From the NCBI GenBank assembly GCA_036488085.1, contig DASXHZ010000086.1, positions 40,273 through 104,272 of the forward strand: DNA of 64,000 bases. The letters run 5' to 3'. The DNA comes from DASXHZ01 sp036488085. GTDB taxonomy: Bacteria; Acidobacteriota; Thermoanaerobaculia; Gp7-AA8. Below are positions 43,267 to 52,314 of the stretch, piece after piece (position 1 is the stretch's first letter; each line of letters opens with the position of its first letter). The position numbers and the translations under genes were made by a program. Under the pieces are notes generated by a model, which did no database searches, was not told the DNA's origin, and saw only the letters and a program-made list of their open reading frames with translations.

Positions 43267-45261
43267 ATGAAACCTCCAGAGATGATCACGCTCACTCCCG
43301 GCAAACGCGTCCTCTTCCTCACCAAGGATCCCGAGCTCATCAAGAAGCAGCTCACCGGCGAGCTGGACCTCCACATGCAGGACCTCGGCGTCGACGATCT
43401 GATGGACGACATCAACACCGACGTGATGACGCCGGCGTGGGTCTGCTTCGACTACAAGCCGGAAGACATCGCGCGCAACGCCTACGCCGGGCTGATCGTG
43501 AATGGCGAGCGCGTGGTGCCGACCGACGCGCTCCGCAACGGCAACTTCGAGGTGATCGTCAGCGGCTATCGGAAGGGCGTTGGCAGCTCGCGCGAGCAGG
43601 CGACGCAGTCGGAGGTCTTCAGCGGCATCCGCATCGCGATCGCGGTGTCATTCGCGCCGATCCACGCGGGCAACAACATCAATCAAGGGCTGCTGATGGG
43701 CGATCACGAGATGCTCGTCCGCCTGCAGCGCGGCGACGGCGTCCCGCTCGAGGAGTTCTACCGAAAGTACGACCCGATCTCGCAGCTCATCGTCCGCGAA
43801 GGCGGCCTCTTCCCCTTCGCGAAGGCGATCGAGCGCGGTGAGGTCGATCTGCCCCATCCCGATACGCCGCCGCGGCCGATGACGATGGGGGAGAAGATCC
43901 TGGCGCGCCATCTCCGCGCCGGCGAATACGTGAAGCCGGGCGATGCGGTCGTCGTCGACGTCGATGGCGGGTATTCGCATGAGTTCACGACCGGCCAAGT
44001 GCATCACTTCCTGTCGGACGAGTATGGCTCCGAGTACACCGTCACGAATCCGAAGAAGTTCGCGGTCTTCGAGGATCACCTCATCTACGCGGACGAGGTG
44101 ACGAAGATGCGGCCGTTCCTCCCGAAGATCGAAGTGCTGCGCGACATGCAGCGCGAGTTTCAGCGCCACACCGGCGTCCGCGACTATTCGGCGAGTGAAA
44201 AGGTGTCGCCAGGCATCTGTCACGAAGTGGCGCGCGAGTACTTCATCGACCCGGGCGACTTCATTCAGGCGACCGACTCGCACACCTGCATGGGCGGCGT
44301 GAACAACGCGCTCGCGTGGGGCGTCGGCTCCACGGAGTACGCGGTGCTGGCGCATAGCGGCTTCACGATGGTGGAGGTGTCGGAGTCGATCCGCTTCGAT
44401 CTCGTCGGCACACTGAAGTCGAACGTTACCGCGAAGGATGTGATGCTCTACATCCTGCTGCAGTACGCGAAGCCGCAACTGACGCTCGACCGGATCATGG
44501 AGTTCACGGGCCCGGGTCTGCAGTCGCTCTCGATGGACGAGCGCGCGACGCTGGCGAATATGGCGACCGAGTGCTCGGCCCGGACGGCGATCGTCGAAGC
44601 GGACGAGAAGACGTTCGAGTGGATTGCGGCCATGCGCCCCGGCGTCGACGTCGAACGCCTCCGCGCGCGCGCCGTCTCGCCCGACCCGGACGCGGAGTAC
44701 GCGGGCGGCGTGCACACGGTCGATCTGTCGAAGGTCGAACCGATGGTGGCGCATCCCGGCGATCCCGATCGCGGCGTCGCATCCGACCCGACGAACGGCG
44801 CGACGATCGCCGAGATCGGGGACGTGAAGATCGACATCGCCTACGCCGGCTCCTGCACGGCAGGGAAGGTCGATGACCTCCTCTTCTACCATCAGGTCGC
44901 GAAGGAAGCGGTCGATGCCGGGCTGCGCGTCGCGGAAGGGGTGAAGTTCTTCATCCAGTTCGGCTCGCAGGCGGTCGAGAAGTTCGCCCGCGACAACGGC
45001 CTCGTCGACACGTTCGAGCAGGCCGGCGCGACGGTCCTCAATCCCGGCTGCGGCGCCTGCATCGGCTGCGGCCCCGGTGTCTCCGACATCGCCGACCAGG
45101 TCACCGTCAGCGCCATCAACCGCAATTACAAAGGCCGCAGCGGCCCCGGCAAACTCTGGCTCGCCTCACCGCTCACCGTCGCGGCGTCCGCGTTCACGGG
45201 CCACATCACTGCCTACACGCCAGGAATGTTTGTGCGGGAACTGGTGACAGCGGGGGGATGA
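43267..45261 (+). CDS. Aconitase-superfamily hydratase with N-terminal swivel domain
   Basis: 664 residues, with [4Fe-4S]-ligand cysteines in DSHTCMGG (337-344) and GCGACIGCG (595-603). The catalytic LeuC-like part occupies about 190-660. The LeuD-like swivel (INTDVMTPAWVCFDY, IVSGYRKGVGSSREQA, FAPIHAGNNINQGLL) comes first, at about 50-180, reversed from AcnA, where it is C-terminal. AcnB also has the swivel first but carries an extra HEAT-like N-terminal domain that is absent here. The protein could be a TCA aconitase or a related homoaconitase or 2-methylcitrate-type dehydratase. No leucine or methylcitrate genes are nearby to decide. Confidence 0.85.
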   Translation: MKPPEMITLTPGKRVLFLTKDPELIKKQLTGELDLHMQDLGVDDLMDDINTDVMTPAWVCFDYKPEDIARNAYAGLIVNGERVVPTDALRNGNFEVIVSGYRKGVGSSREQATQSEVFSGIRIAIAVSFAPIHAGNNINQGLLMGDHEMLVRLQRGDGVPLEEFYRKYDPISQLIVREGGLFPFAKAIERGEVDLPHPDTPPRPMTMGEKILARHLRAGEYVKPGDAVVVDVDGGYSHEFTTGQVHHFLSDEYGSEYTVTNPKKFAVFEDHLIYADEVTKMRPFLPKIEVLRDMQREFQRHTGVRDYSASEKVSPGICHEVAREYFIDPGDFIQATDSHTCMGGVNNALAWGVGSTEYAVLAHSGFTMVEVSESIRFDLVGTLKSNVTAKDVMLYILLQYAKPQLTLDRIMEFTGPGLQSLSMDERATLANMATECSARTAIVEADEKTFEWIAAMRPGVDVERLRARAVSPDPDAEYAGGVHTVDLSKVEPMVAHPGDPDRGVASDPTNGATIAEIGDVKIDIAYAGSCTAGKVDDLLFYHQVAKEAVDAGLRVAEGVKFFIQFGSQAVEKFARDNGLVDTFEQAGATVLNPGCGACIGCGPGVSDIADQVTVSAINRNYKGRSGPGKLWLASPLTVAASAFTGHITAYTPGMFVRELVTAGG

Positions 45262-45337
45262 TTCACCGCAGAGACACACAGGTCACAGAGATTTAAGAAA
45301 AATAAAATCTCTCTGTTCTCTGTGCCTCTGTGGTGAA
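45262..45337. repeat. Palindromic dispersed repeat, TTCACCGCAGAG family
   Basis: Left arm TTCACCGCAGAGACACACAG and right arm CTGTGCCTCTGTGGTGAA pair around an AT-rich centre (ATTTAAGAAAAATAAAATCT). This class is widespread in environmental bacteria. It lies right after the aconitase stop and before the MocR stop on the other strand, so it can serve both as an end signal. The AT-rich loop contrasts with the GC-rich surroundings. Confidence 0.85.
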
Positions 45338-45345
45338 TGAATTCT

Positions 45346-46617
45346 TTACGCCGCGCGAGTAGTCGAGCCGCGGAGGACCGCCACCAGATCATCCGCCAAC
45401 CGCACCGCATCCTTCGGCTCGAGCTTCGAGATGGTGACGCGGATTGCGGGGGCGGTGGCGATGCGATAACGCTCGCCGGCGTTGACGGCCCAGCCGCGGC
45501 CGAGGAGCGATTGGGCGACGGCGGATTCGTGGGTGACGGGGATCCAGACGTTGAGGCCGGAGACGCCGTGCGCGGGGATGCCGCGCCTGGCGAGCTCGCG
45601 GAGGAGCGCGTCGCGGCGGTCGCGGTACGTCTTCTCGGCGCGGGCGAGGAGCTTTTGCGTGTTGCGGCTGTGAAGGAGATCGGCCGCGATGTGCTGGAGG
45701 ATGTGGCTGACCCAGCGGATGCCGAGCGACTGCCGTCCTTCCACGCGCGCGATCGTTGATGCGTCGCCCGCGAGGAGGGCGACGCGGAGGTCGGGGCCGA
45801 GCGATTTCGAGAGCGAACGGACTACCGCCCATCGGTCGCGTCCGTGAACGAGCGTGACGTGCGGCGCGCCGGCAATCGGTCCGGCGTGGTCGTCTTCGAT
45901 GACGAGCGTCTGGGGGAAGGCCGAGAGCACGGTGCGGAGCGCACGCGCGCGGCGCGGCGTGATCGCGGCGCCGGTCGGGTTCTGTGCGCGCGGCGTGACG
46001 ATGAGCGCCTGGGCCGACTTGAGCGCGCGCCGGAGCGGCTCGGGGAGGAGTCCCTCGTCGTCGACCGGCACCGCCACGGGGATCAGTGCCAGCGACGCGA
46101 GAAGATCGAGCACGCCGGTGAAGGACGGATCTTCGACCGCGACGCGATCGCCCGGCCGCAGGTGCTCGCGCAGCACCCGTTCCACGCCGTCGAGCGCGCC
46201 GCTGACGACGGCGAGGTGCGCCGCCGGGATGTCGTCCGCCTCGAACTGCGCGCGTGCGGCGTCGATCAGGCGCGGATCGTTCAGCTCATCGCGGTACGGC
46301 CGCTGGTCGAACGCCTTCGGCAACAGATCGAGATCCGGATTGCCCGAGGCGAGATCGCGGATGCCGCTGGCAAGGGGCGGGGGAGGAGGGGCGGAGACGG
46401 GCGCGGATGCGCGGACGCGCGTTCCGCGGCGGCCGTCGGAGACGATCACGCCGCGCTGCTGAAGCGCGCGATAGGCGGCGGCGACGGTCGCGGGGCTGAC
46501 GCCGAGCATCTGCGCCGACTCCCGGACCACCGGCAGCCGCGCTCCGGCGGCGAGGAACCCCCGGCTGATGGCCGTCTCGACCGACGCGGCGATCTTGACC
46601 GCGGTATCGCCGCTCAT
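45346..46617 (-). CDS. MocR/PdxR-type regulator (GntR winged helix fused to aminotransferase fold)
   Basis: 423 residues. Residues about 1-72 form a GntR winged helix (VETAISRGFLAAGARLPVVRES, GVSPATVAAAYRALQQRGVIVS, GRRGTRV). Residues about 90-420 form a fold-type I PLP aminotransferase-like domain (AVVSGALDGVERVL, EDPSFTGVLDLL, TPRAQNPTGAAIT, RSLSKSLGPDLRVALLAG with the PLP Lys). MocR proteins use PLP as an effector and often control vitamin B6 or amino-acid genes. It is divergent from a PNPOx-like gene across 40 bp with two spaced direct repeats. Start ATG 46617; a GTG six codons upstream is possible. Confidence 0.88.
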   Translation of the reverse strand: MSGDTAVKIAASVETAISRGFLAAGARLPVVRESAQMLGVSPATVAAAYRALQQRGVIVSDGRRGTRVRASAPVSAPPPPPLASGIRDLASGNPDLDLLPKAFDQRPYRDELNDPRLIDAARAQFEADDIPAAHLAVVSGALDGVERVLREHLRPGDRVAVEDPSFTGVLDLLASLALIPVAVPVDDEGLLPEPLRRALKSAQALIVTPRAQNPTGAAITPRRARALRTVLSAFPQTLVIEDDHAGPIAGAPHVTLVHGRDRWAVVRSLSKSLGPDLRVALLAGDASTIARVEGRQSLGIRWVSHILQHIAADLLHSRNTQKLLARAEKTYRDRRDALLRELARRGIPAHGVSGLNVWIPVTHESAVAQSLLGRGWAVNAGERYRIATAPAIRVTISKLEPKDAVRLADDLVAVLRGSTTRAA

Positions 46618-46623
46618 GTACTT

Positions 46624-46657
46624 TTGTGCTAACACAGACGGAGATTGTACTAGAACA
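46624..46657. promoter_or_regulatory. Candidate MocR operator: two 13-bp direct repeats
   Basis: TTGTGCTAACACA (46624-46636) and TTGTACTAGAACA (46645-46657) agree at 10 of 13 positions and start 21 bp apart, two helical turns, in the 40-bp gap between the divergent MocR and flavin-protein starts. Head-to-tail sites with this spacing fit known MocR/PdxR operators. The second copy abuts the ATG at 46658, so binding would affect that gene's leader. Confidence 0.55.
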
Positions 46658-47305
46658 ATGAGCGTACTGCAAACCGACCGCACCACCGTGCACCGCCTCC
46701 CCGAACGCGCGCGATACGACGCCGCCACCGTGAACGCCATCATCGACGAGGCGCTCATCTGCTACGTCGGTTTCGTCGTCGGCGGCGACACGCCGGTTGT
46801 CATTCCGACGATTCACTGGCGCGACGGCGAGACGCTCTATTTCCACGGCTCGCCGGCAGCCGGGATGCTGCGGAACCTGAAGAACGGCATTCGTGCGTGC
46901 GCCACGATCACGCTGCTTGATGGCTTGGTGATGGCGCGCTCGGCGTTCCATCACTCGATGAACTACCGCTCGGCCGTCGTCTTCGGCACGGCGCGCGAAG
47001 TGACGGGTGAGGAGAAGCTGCGCGCGCTCGATCTCCTCGTGGATCACGTCTGCCGCGGGCGCTCGGCGGAGGTCCGTCCGCCGAACGAGATCGAGCTCCG
47101 CAAGACGATCGTCCTGGCGCTGCCGATCGAGGAAGCCTCCGCGAAGATTCGCACCGGCGGCCCCGTGGACGACGAAGAGGACTACGCGCTCGACATCTGG
47201 GCGGGCGTCATTCCACTGCGTATGACGCCGCAGTCACCGATCGCCGACGAGCGTCTGCGCAACGGGATCGCGGTCCCCGACTACGCGACGAACTACCGGC
47301 GATAG
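46658..47305 (+). CDS. PNPOx-like flavin-binding protein
   Basis: 215 residues of the pyridoxamine-phosphate-oxidase-like split-barrel superfamily (flavin-nucleotide-binding type). Blocks: RTTVHRLPERARYDAATVNAIIDEALICYVGFVV, PTIHWRDGETLYFHGSPAAGMLRNL, VMARSAFHHSMNYRSAVVFG. Such proteins bind FMN or F420 and reduce unknown substrates; true PNPOx specificity is not shown. Divergence from a MocR regulator suggests PLP-responsive control. Confidence 0.85.
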   Translation: MSVLQTDRTTVHRLPERARYDAATVNAIIDEALICYVGFVVGGDTPVVIPTIHWRDGETLYFHGSPAAGMLRNLKNGIRACATITLLDGLVMARSAFHHSMNYRSAVVFGTAREVTGEEKLRALDLLVDHVCRGRSAEVRPPNEIELRKTIVLALPIEEASAKIRTGGPVDDEEDYALDIWAGVIPLRMTPQSPIADERLRNGIAVPDYATNYRR

Positions 47306-47319
47306 CTGATTTCCAGACG

Positions 47320-47874
47320 TTAATTTCCACTCCACGGCGGCACGACGCCGTTCATCCGCGCGTACGCGATCGACTGGCCGAGGTGCTCGTGGAGGTGGTT
47401 GAGGATCGTCGAGAAGACGGCGCGCTCGGTAGTCGGCTTTCCGAAGAGCATCACTTGTTTGTCGAAGTCGGCGTCGGACGTGTTCCTCAGCACCGACCGC
47501 AGGTGGTCGAACGACTTCTGGAGCTCGGTGAGCACGAGCTTTTTGTCGGTGATCTTCTCGATGTCTTTCGGCATCGTCGACGGCGGCTGCACGTTCACGA
47601 AGGTCGCGAGGAAGTAGTTGGCGCCGGCGATGTGCATGTAGACCTCGCTGATCGACCGCACCCCTTCGCCCGGCCGCCAGGCGTACTTTTCCGCCGGAAC
47701 GGCTGCGGCGAGCTTGGTGATCTTGTCCTGCACCTCGTCGAGGTCCGTCGTGAACTCCGTACGGAACCCTTTCCCATTCAGCGCCGGCGCCGCGGAAGCC
47801 CTCGCAGGCGTCTGCTGCGCGTAGGCGAGCGCGGGCAGGAGGAGCAGGGCTGCAGTGAGGTAGCGGACCTTCAT
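47320..47874 (-). CDS. Exported DinB-superfamily protein
   Basis: 184 residues with a signal peptide (MKVRYLTAALLLLPALAYA). The DinB/YfiT four-helix metal-binding fold is shown by AWRPGEGVRSISEVYMHIAGANYFL and the late LNHLHEHLGQSIAYARMNGVVPPWS, which supply the three His ligands. DinB proteins are often thiol-dependent transferases; an exported version has no known reaction. It is convergent with the flavin-binding gene (14 bp) and divergent from the acyl-CoA dehydrogenase. Confidence 0.88.
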   Translation of the reverse strand: MKVRYLTAALLLLPALAYAQQTPARASAAPALNGKGFRTEFTTDLDEVQDKITKLAAAVPAEKYAWRPGEGVRSISEVYMHIAGANYFLATFVNVQPPSTMPKDIEKITDKKLVLTELQKSFDHLRSVLRNTSDADFDKQVMLFGKPTTERAVFSTILNHLHEHLGQSIAYARMNGVVPPWSGN

Positions 47875-47941
47875 GCCGTCATTCTAGCCGGGAGGGCGAT
47901 ACGGTACGATGAGCCCCCGACACGAAGGAGTCACAAAGCTC

Positions 47942-49087
47942 ATGGATTTTGGCCTTTCCGACGATCAGAAACAGATTCAAGAGATGGTGCGCGACTTCGC
48001 CACGAGCGAGATCAAACCGCACCTCGCCGAGTGGGATGAGGCGCAGCACTTCCCGGTCGAGACGTTCAAGAAGGCCGGCGAGCTCGGGCTCCTCGGCGTC
48101 ACGATTCCCGAGGAATACGGCGGCGGCGGTCTGTCGTACGTCGACTACGCCAATGTGATCGAAGAGCTCGGCGTCGTCGACAGCGGCTTCGCCCTCTCCG
48201 TCGCGGCGCATAACTCATTGTGCACCGGCCACACCTACCACGCCGGCAACGACGAGCAGAAGAAGAAGTGGCTGCCGAAACTGACCTCCGGCGAATGGGT
48301 CGGAGCGTGGGGTCTCACCGAGCCGGGCTCCGGCAGCGACGCCTCGGGCATGCGCACCATCGCCGTGAAAGATGGCAACGAGTGGGTGCTGAACGGAACG
48401 AAGAACTTCATCACGAACGCGACCTATGCCGACCTCTCCGTCGTCCTCGCCGTCACCGATCGCCAGGACCAGAAGCACGGCATCACCGCGTTCGCGATCG
48501 AGATGGATCGCAAAGGCATCCGCGCCGGAAAGAAGGAGAACAAGCTCGGCATGCGCGTCAGCGACACGGCCGAGCTGGTGCTCGAAGACTGCCGCGTCCC
48601 CGACGAAAATATCCTCGGCAAGATCGGCTACGGCTTCATCGACGCCATGAAGGTCCTCGACGGAGGACGCATCTCCATCGGCGCGCTCGCGGTCGGGATC
48701 GCGCGCGGTGCGTACGAGGCGGCGCGCGACTACGCGAAGCAGCGGACGGCGTTCGGCCAGGCGATCGCGCAGTTCCAGGCGATCCAGTTCATGCTCGCCG
48801 ACATGGCGACGGAGATCGAGGCGGCGAGGCTGCTCTGCTACCGCGCCGCGGCGGTCAAAGACGCCGGCGAGCGCGTCACACAGTTCTCCGCGATGGCGAA
48901 GCTGTACGCGTCCGAGGTCGCCGTGCGCGCGACCGAGAAGGGCGTGCAGATCTTCGGCGGCTACGGCTTCATCAAAGACTTCCCGGCGGAGAAGTACTAC
49001 CGCGACGTCAAGCTGTGCACCATCGGCGAGGGAACGAGCGAGATTCAGAGGATGGTGATCGCAAGGAACCTGCTCGCGGAGTCATGA
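47942..49087 (+). CDS. Acyl-CoA dehydrogenase
   Basis: 381-residue FAD enzyme for the alpha,beta-dehydrogenation of acyl-CoA. Typical blocks: LSDDQKQIQEMVRDFA, PEEYGGGGLSYVDYA, GLTEPGSGSDASGM, FITNATYAD, LGMRVSDTAELVLEDCRVP, QIFGGYGFIKDFPAEKYYRDVKLCTIGEGTSE in pieces. It looks most like short-chain/butyryl-CoA dehydrogenases. ATG 47942 is preferred to the frame's first start because a GAAGGAG lies upstream and the family begins there. The stop overlaps the meaB start by 4 bp (ATGA). Confidence 0.93.
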   Translation: MDFGLSDDQKQIQEMVRDFATSEIKPHLAEWDEAQHFPVETFKKAGELGLLGVTIPEEYGGGGLSYVDYANVIEELGVVDSGFALSVAAHNSLCTGHTYHAGNDEQKKKWLPKLTSGEWVGAWGLTEPGSGSDASGMRTIAVKDGNEWVLNGTKNFITNATYADLSVVLAVTDRQDQKHGITAFAIEMDRKGIRAGKKENKLGMRVSDTAELVLEDCRVPDENILGKIGYGFIDAMKVLDGGRISIGALAVGIARGAYEAARDYAKQRTAFGQAIAQFQAIQFMLADMATEIEAARLLCYRAAAVKDAGERVTQFSAMAKLYASEVAVRATEKGVQIFGGYGFIKDFPAEKYYRDVKLCTIGEGTSEIQRMVIARNLLAES

Positions 49088-50016
49088 GCGAGCTCGCAGC
49101 CGACGTTCTCGCCGGCCGCTACCGCGCGCTGGGGAGAGCGATCTCGCTCGTCGAGCGCGATGACCCCGCCGCCGAAGGCCTGCTCGCGGAGATCTACCCG
49201 GCGACGGGACGCGCGCGGATCATCGGAATCACCGGCTCGCCGGGCGCCGGCAAGTCGACGCTCGTCGCTTCGATGGCGAAGCACTATCGCGCGCAGGGGA
49301 AACGCGTCGGCATCGTCGCTGTCGATCCGACGTCGCCCTTCACCGGCGGCGCGATCCTCGGCGACCGCATCCGGATGGCCGATCTCTACACCGACCGCGG
49401 GGTCTTCATCCGCTCGATGGCAACGCGCGGCTTCCTCGGCGGGCTCGCGCGCGCGACGAACGACGTCGTCGACGTCCTCGATGCCAGCGGCTTCGACGTG
49501 GTGCTCGTCGAGACGGTCGGGGTGGGACAGGATGAAGTCGAGGTCGTCCGCACGGTGCAGACGAATCTCGTCATCCTCGTCCCCGGCATGGGCGACGACA
49601 TCCAGGCGATCAAGGCGGGGATCATGGAGATCGGCGACGTCTTCGTTGTGAACAAGGCCGACCGCCCCGGCGCCGACAAGACGGTGACCGAAGTGACGAT
49701 GATGATGTCGCTCGTCGAGGAGCACGGCGACTACGTGCCGCCGATCGTCAAGACCGTCGCGTCGAAGGGGGAGGGGATCGCCGAGCTCGACGCCTCGATC
49801 GAGAAGCATCTCGACTACCTGAAGGGCAGCGGCGAGCTCGATCGCCGCAACCGCGAGCGTGTCCGCATCCGCATCGAGACGATGCTGAAGGAGAAGTTCA
49901 TGGAGCGCCTCCTCGCCGCCTCGCCGAATTACGAGGCGCTCCTCGACGAGGTCGTCCACAAGCGCAACAACCCGCACGACGCCGCGATGGGGCTGCTCTC
50001 GCGCGTGCGCTTCTGA
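49084..50016 (+). CDS. meaB: MeaB/ArgK-type GTPase, chaperone of methylmalonyl-CoA mutase
   Basis: 310-residue G3E GTPase. Walker A GSPGAGKST at 51-59, VDPTSPFTGGAILGDRIRM, SMATRGFLGGLARAT, ETVGVGQDEVEV and NKADRPGAD are all present. MeaB loads and protects adenosylcobalamin in methylmalonyl-CoA mutase or a related mutase. No mutase gene lies in the window, so its client is elsewhere. It sits in the order acyl-CoA dehydrogenase-meaB-pheT, with a 4-bp overlap upstream and 19 bp downstream. Confidence 0.93.
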   Translation: MSELAADVLAGRYRALGRAISLVERDDPAAEGLLAEIYPATGRARIIGITGSPGAGKSTLVASMAKHYRAQGKRVGIVAVDPTSPFTGGAILGDRIRMADLYTDRGVFIRSMATRGFLGGLARATNDVVDVLDASGFDVVLVETVGVGQDEVEVVRTVQTNLVILVPGMGDDIQAIKAGIMEIGDVFVVNKADRPGADKTVTEVTMMMSLVEEHGDYVPPIVKTVASKGEGIAELDASIEKHLDYLKGSGELDRRNRERVRIRIETMLKEKFMERLLAASPNYEALLDEVVHKRNNPHDAAMGLLSRVRF

Positions 50017-50035
50017 AGATACAATCCCGCGCCCG

Positions 50036-52018
50036 ATGAAACTTTCCCGCGACTGGATCAGCGATTACGTCGATCTCTCAGGTATCAGCGACGAGGATCT
50101 CGAGCGCCGCTTCACCGAGATCGGCCACGCAATCGAGGCGGTCGAGAAGCACGGCGACGACACGGTGTTCGACCTCGAGATCACCACCAACCGCGTCGAC
50201 GCCATGTCGCACCTCGGCATGGCGCGCGAGCTCGCCGCCGCCTTCGCGCGCGAGATGCGTGCGGTGCCACGGTTCGAGGGTGAGACGACGCCCGAGGGGA
50301 GCGTGAAGGTCCGCATCGAGGCGCCCGAGATGTGCGCGCGCTTCAGCGGCTACGTCATCCGCGGCGTCACGATCAAACCGTCGCCCGAGCGCATTCAACG
50401 CCGCCTCGAAGCGGTCGGACTCCGCCCGATCAACAACGTCGTCGACGCCACGAACTACACGATGATGGCGCTCGGCCACCCGCTGCATGCGTACGACCTC
50501 GCGAAGGTCGGCGGCGAGACGATCGTCGTTCGCGCCGGCAAAGAGGGCGAGTCGATGCGGAGTCTCGACAGCGAGAACCGCAAGCTGGACCGCGAGACCT
50601 GTGTCATCGCGGACGCAAATAAAGCCATCGGCCTCGGCGGCGTCATCGGCGGCGAGAACTCGGAGATCAGCAGCTCGACGAAGGACATCTTCCTCGAGTG
50701 CGCCTGGTTCGAGCCGACCGGCATCCGACGGACCGCACGGCGCCTCGGCGTGAAGACCGACGCGTCGTATCGCTTCGAGCGCCGCGTCGATCCGAATGAC
50801 ACGCTCATGGCCGTCTCGCTCGCCGGCGATCTCGTCGCCGGACTCGCGGGAGGTACGCCGGAGATTCCGCTCATCGACGTCGTGGCACGGACGATCGAGC
50901 CGAAGACGCTCACGCTCCGCGCGGCGAAGCTGCACGAACAGTCGGGCGGTTCGGTCGGCACCGGTTACGCCCTCGACCTCTTCCGCCGTCTCGGGTTCGC
51001 CGCGGAGAGCGTTCACGACGGCATCCGCGTCACGGTGCCGACGTATCGCGGCGACATTCACGAAGAGATGGACCTCGTCGAAGAGGTCCTCCGCTTCTTC
51101 GGCCTGAACAACGTTCCCGCGGCGCTGCCGCGCGTCACGACGGGCGATATCCGCGTCAACCCCGCGAAAGAGGCGGAGGACGACATCCGCCGCATCCTGG
51201 CCGGCTGCGGGATGGCGGAGGCGATCAACTACTCGTTCTTCGCCGCCGACTTCAACGCGCTGTTCACCGCCGAGTCGCAGATCGCGATCACGAACGCGCT
51301 GTCGGAGAACATCGCCGCCATGCGCCTGACGATGATGCCGGGCTTGCTCGAAAGCGTCGCGTTCAACCGCTCGTACGGCACGCGCGATGGCGCGCTCTTC
51401 GAGGTCGGCCGGACATACCACCACGACGGCGATACCGTACGTGAGCGCCACCGTGCCGCCGCCGTCATGTACGGCGATTTCGACTTCTTCGACATCAAAG
51501 GAATCGTCGATCAGGTCGCGCTGAAGTTTCACGTCTCGCTCGACTACGCGGCCGGCGACGACGAGTGGCTCCAGAAGGGGAAGCGTGCGGTCGCTCGTCA
51601 CAAAGACAAGCACATCGCGACGCTCGGCTTCCTCGCGCATCCGATCCTGCAGCACTTCGGCATCAAGGGCGACGTTCTCGCCGCGGAGGTCGACATCGAG
51701 GCGCTTCTCGCATCGACGTCGGAGTGGAAGATGGCGCCGGTGGCGCGCTTCCCCGGCGTCCCGATGATCCTGGCGCTGACGCATGGCCGCGATCTCGAAT
51801 ACCAGCGGGTCATCGAGACGATCCGCTCGCTCGACGTGCCGTTCCTCCACGAAGTCGGTCTCCGCGACCGCTTCACTCCCGAACCCGACACGATCAAAAC
51901 CACCCTCGGCATGTGGTATCAGGCGTTCGACCGTTCGCTGACGCAGGATGAGGTCGCACAGATCCATCACAACGTCGCGACGCGCGTCGCCGAGCTGCTG
52001 CCGGTGAAAGTGCTATGA
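50036..52018 (+). CDS. pheT: Phenylalanine-tRNA ligase beta subunit, lacking the tRNA-binding EMAP-like domain
   Basis: 660 residues. The N-terminal B1 part (MKLSRDWISDYVDLSG) passes directly to FDLEITTNRVDAMSHLGMARELAAAF, without the inserted EMAP-II-like tRNA-binding domain that makes common PheT about 790-800 residues. The B3/B4, B5 and core regions follow (INNVVDATNYTMMALGHPLHAYDL, EGIRRTARRLG-like, YRGDIHEEMDLVEEV, HEVGLRDRF), and a ferredoxin-fold anticodon domain closes the chain. pheS is not adjacent, which is unusual. The stop overlaps the next gene by 4 bp. Confidence 0.93.
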   Translation: MKLSRDWISDYVDLSGISDEDLERRFTEIGHAIEAVEKHGDDTVFDLEITTNRVDAMSHLGMARELAAAFAREMRAVPRFEGETTPEGSVKVRIEAPEMCARFSGYVIRGVTIKPSPERIQRRLEAVGLRPINNVVDATNYTMMALGHPLHAYDLAKVGGETIVVRAGKEGESMRSLDSENRKLDRETCVIADANKAIGLGGVIGGENSEISSSTKDIFLECAWFEPTGIRRTARRLGVKTDASYRFERRVDPNDTLMAVSLAGDLVAGLAGGTPEIPLIDVVARTIEPKTLTLRAAKLHEQSGGSVGTGYALDLFRRLGFAAESVHDGIRVTVPTYRGDIHEEMDLVEEVLRFFGLNNVPAALPRVTTGDIRVNPAKEAEDDIRRILAGCGMAEAINYSFFAADFNALFTAESQIAITNALSENIAAMRLTMMPGLLESVAFNRSYGTRDGALFEVGRTYHHDGDTVRERHRAAAVMYGDFDFFDIKGIVDQVALKFHVSLDYAAGDDEWLQKGKRAVARHKDKHIATLGFLAHPILQHFGIKGDVLAAEVDIEALLASTSEWKMAPVARFPGVPMILALTHGRDLEYQRVIETIRSLDVPFLHEVGLRDRFTPEPDTIKTTLGMWYQAFDRSLTQDEVAQIHHNVATRVAELLPVKVL

Positions 52019-52314
52019 AAAAAACTAAAGAAGAACAACTCGCCCTCGCCGGAACCGAAGAAGGAGAAATCCTCGCCCGCCTCAGTGAACGCGTGGAGCG
52101 TGCCATCGGCACCATCAGCGACCTCCGCCGCGAGCGCGACGCCCTGAAAGCGCGCCTCGACGAAGCCGAATCGAAACTCCGCGATCAGGACGAGTCGTCC
52201 GAGCGCCTCTCGTCGCTGGAAGAAGAGAACGACCGCTTCACCCGCGAGCGAGGCGAGATCCGCGACCGGATCGAAGGAATCCTCTCCAGCCTCGAAGTGC
52301 TCGACGAGTCATAG
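52015..52314 (+). CDS. Small coiled-coil protein (ZapB-like)
   Basis: 99 residues, almost wholly a coiled coil (LSERVERAIGTISDLRRERDALKARLDEAESKL in pieces, then LEEENDRFTRERGEIRDRIEGILSSLEVL). The composition and ending resemble ZapB-type cell-division proteins that lie after pheT in some Acidobacteriota and Deltaproteobacteria, often followed by zapA; no zapA is here. Coupled to pheT by ATGA. Its last 6 bp overlap the convergent roadblock gene. Confidence 0.65.
   Translation: MKKTKEEQLALAGTEEGEILARLSERVERAIGTISDLRRERDALKARLDEAESKLRDQDESSERLSSLEEENDRFTRERGEIRDRIEGILSSLEVLDES

Noticed and set aside
45262..45337. Insertion sequence remnant
   Set aside because: There is only a short palindrome with an AT-rich loop, with no transposase trace or target duplication. 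It fits a dispersed repeat better.
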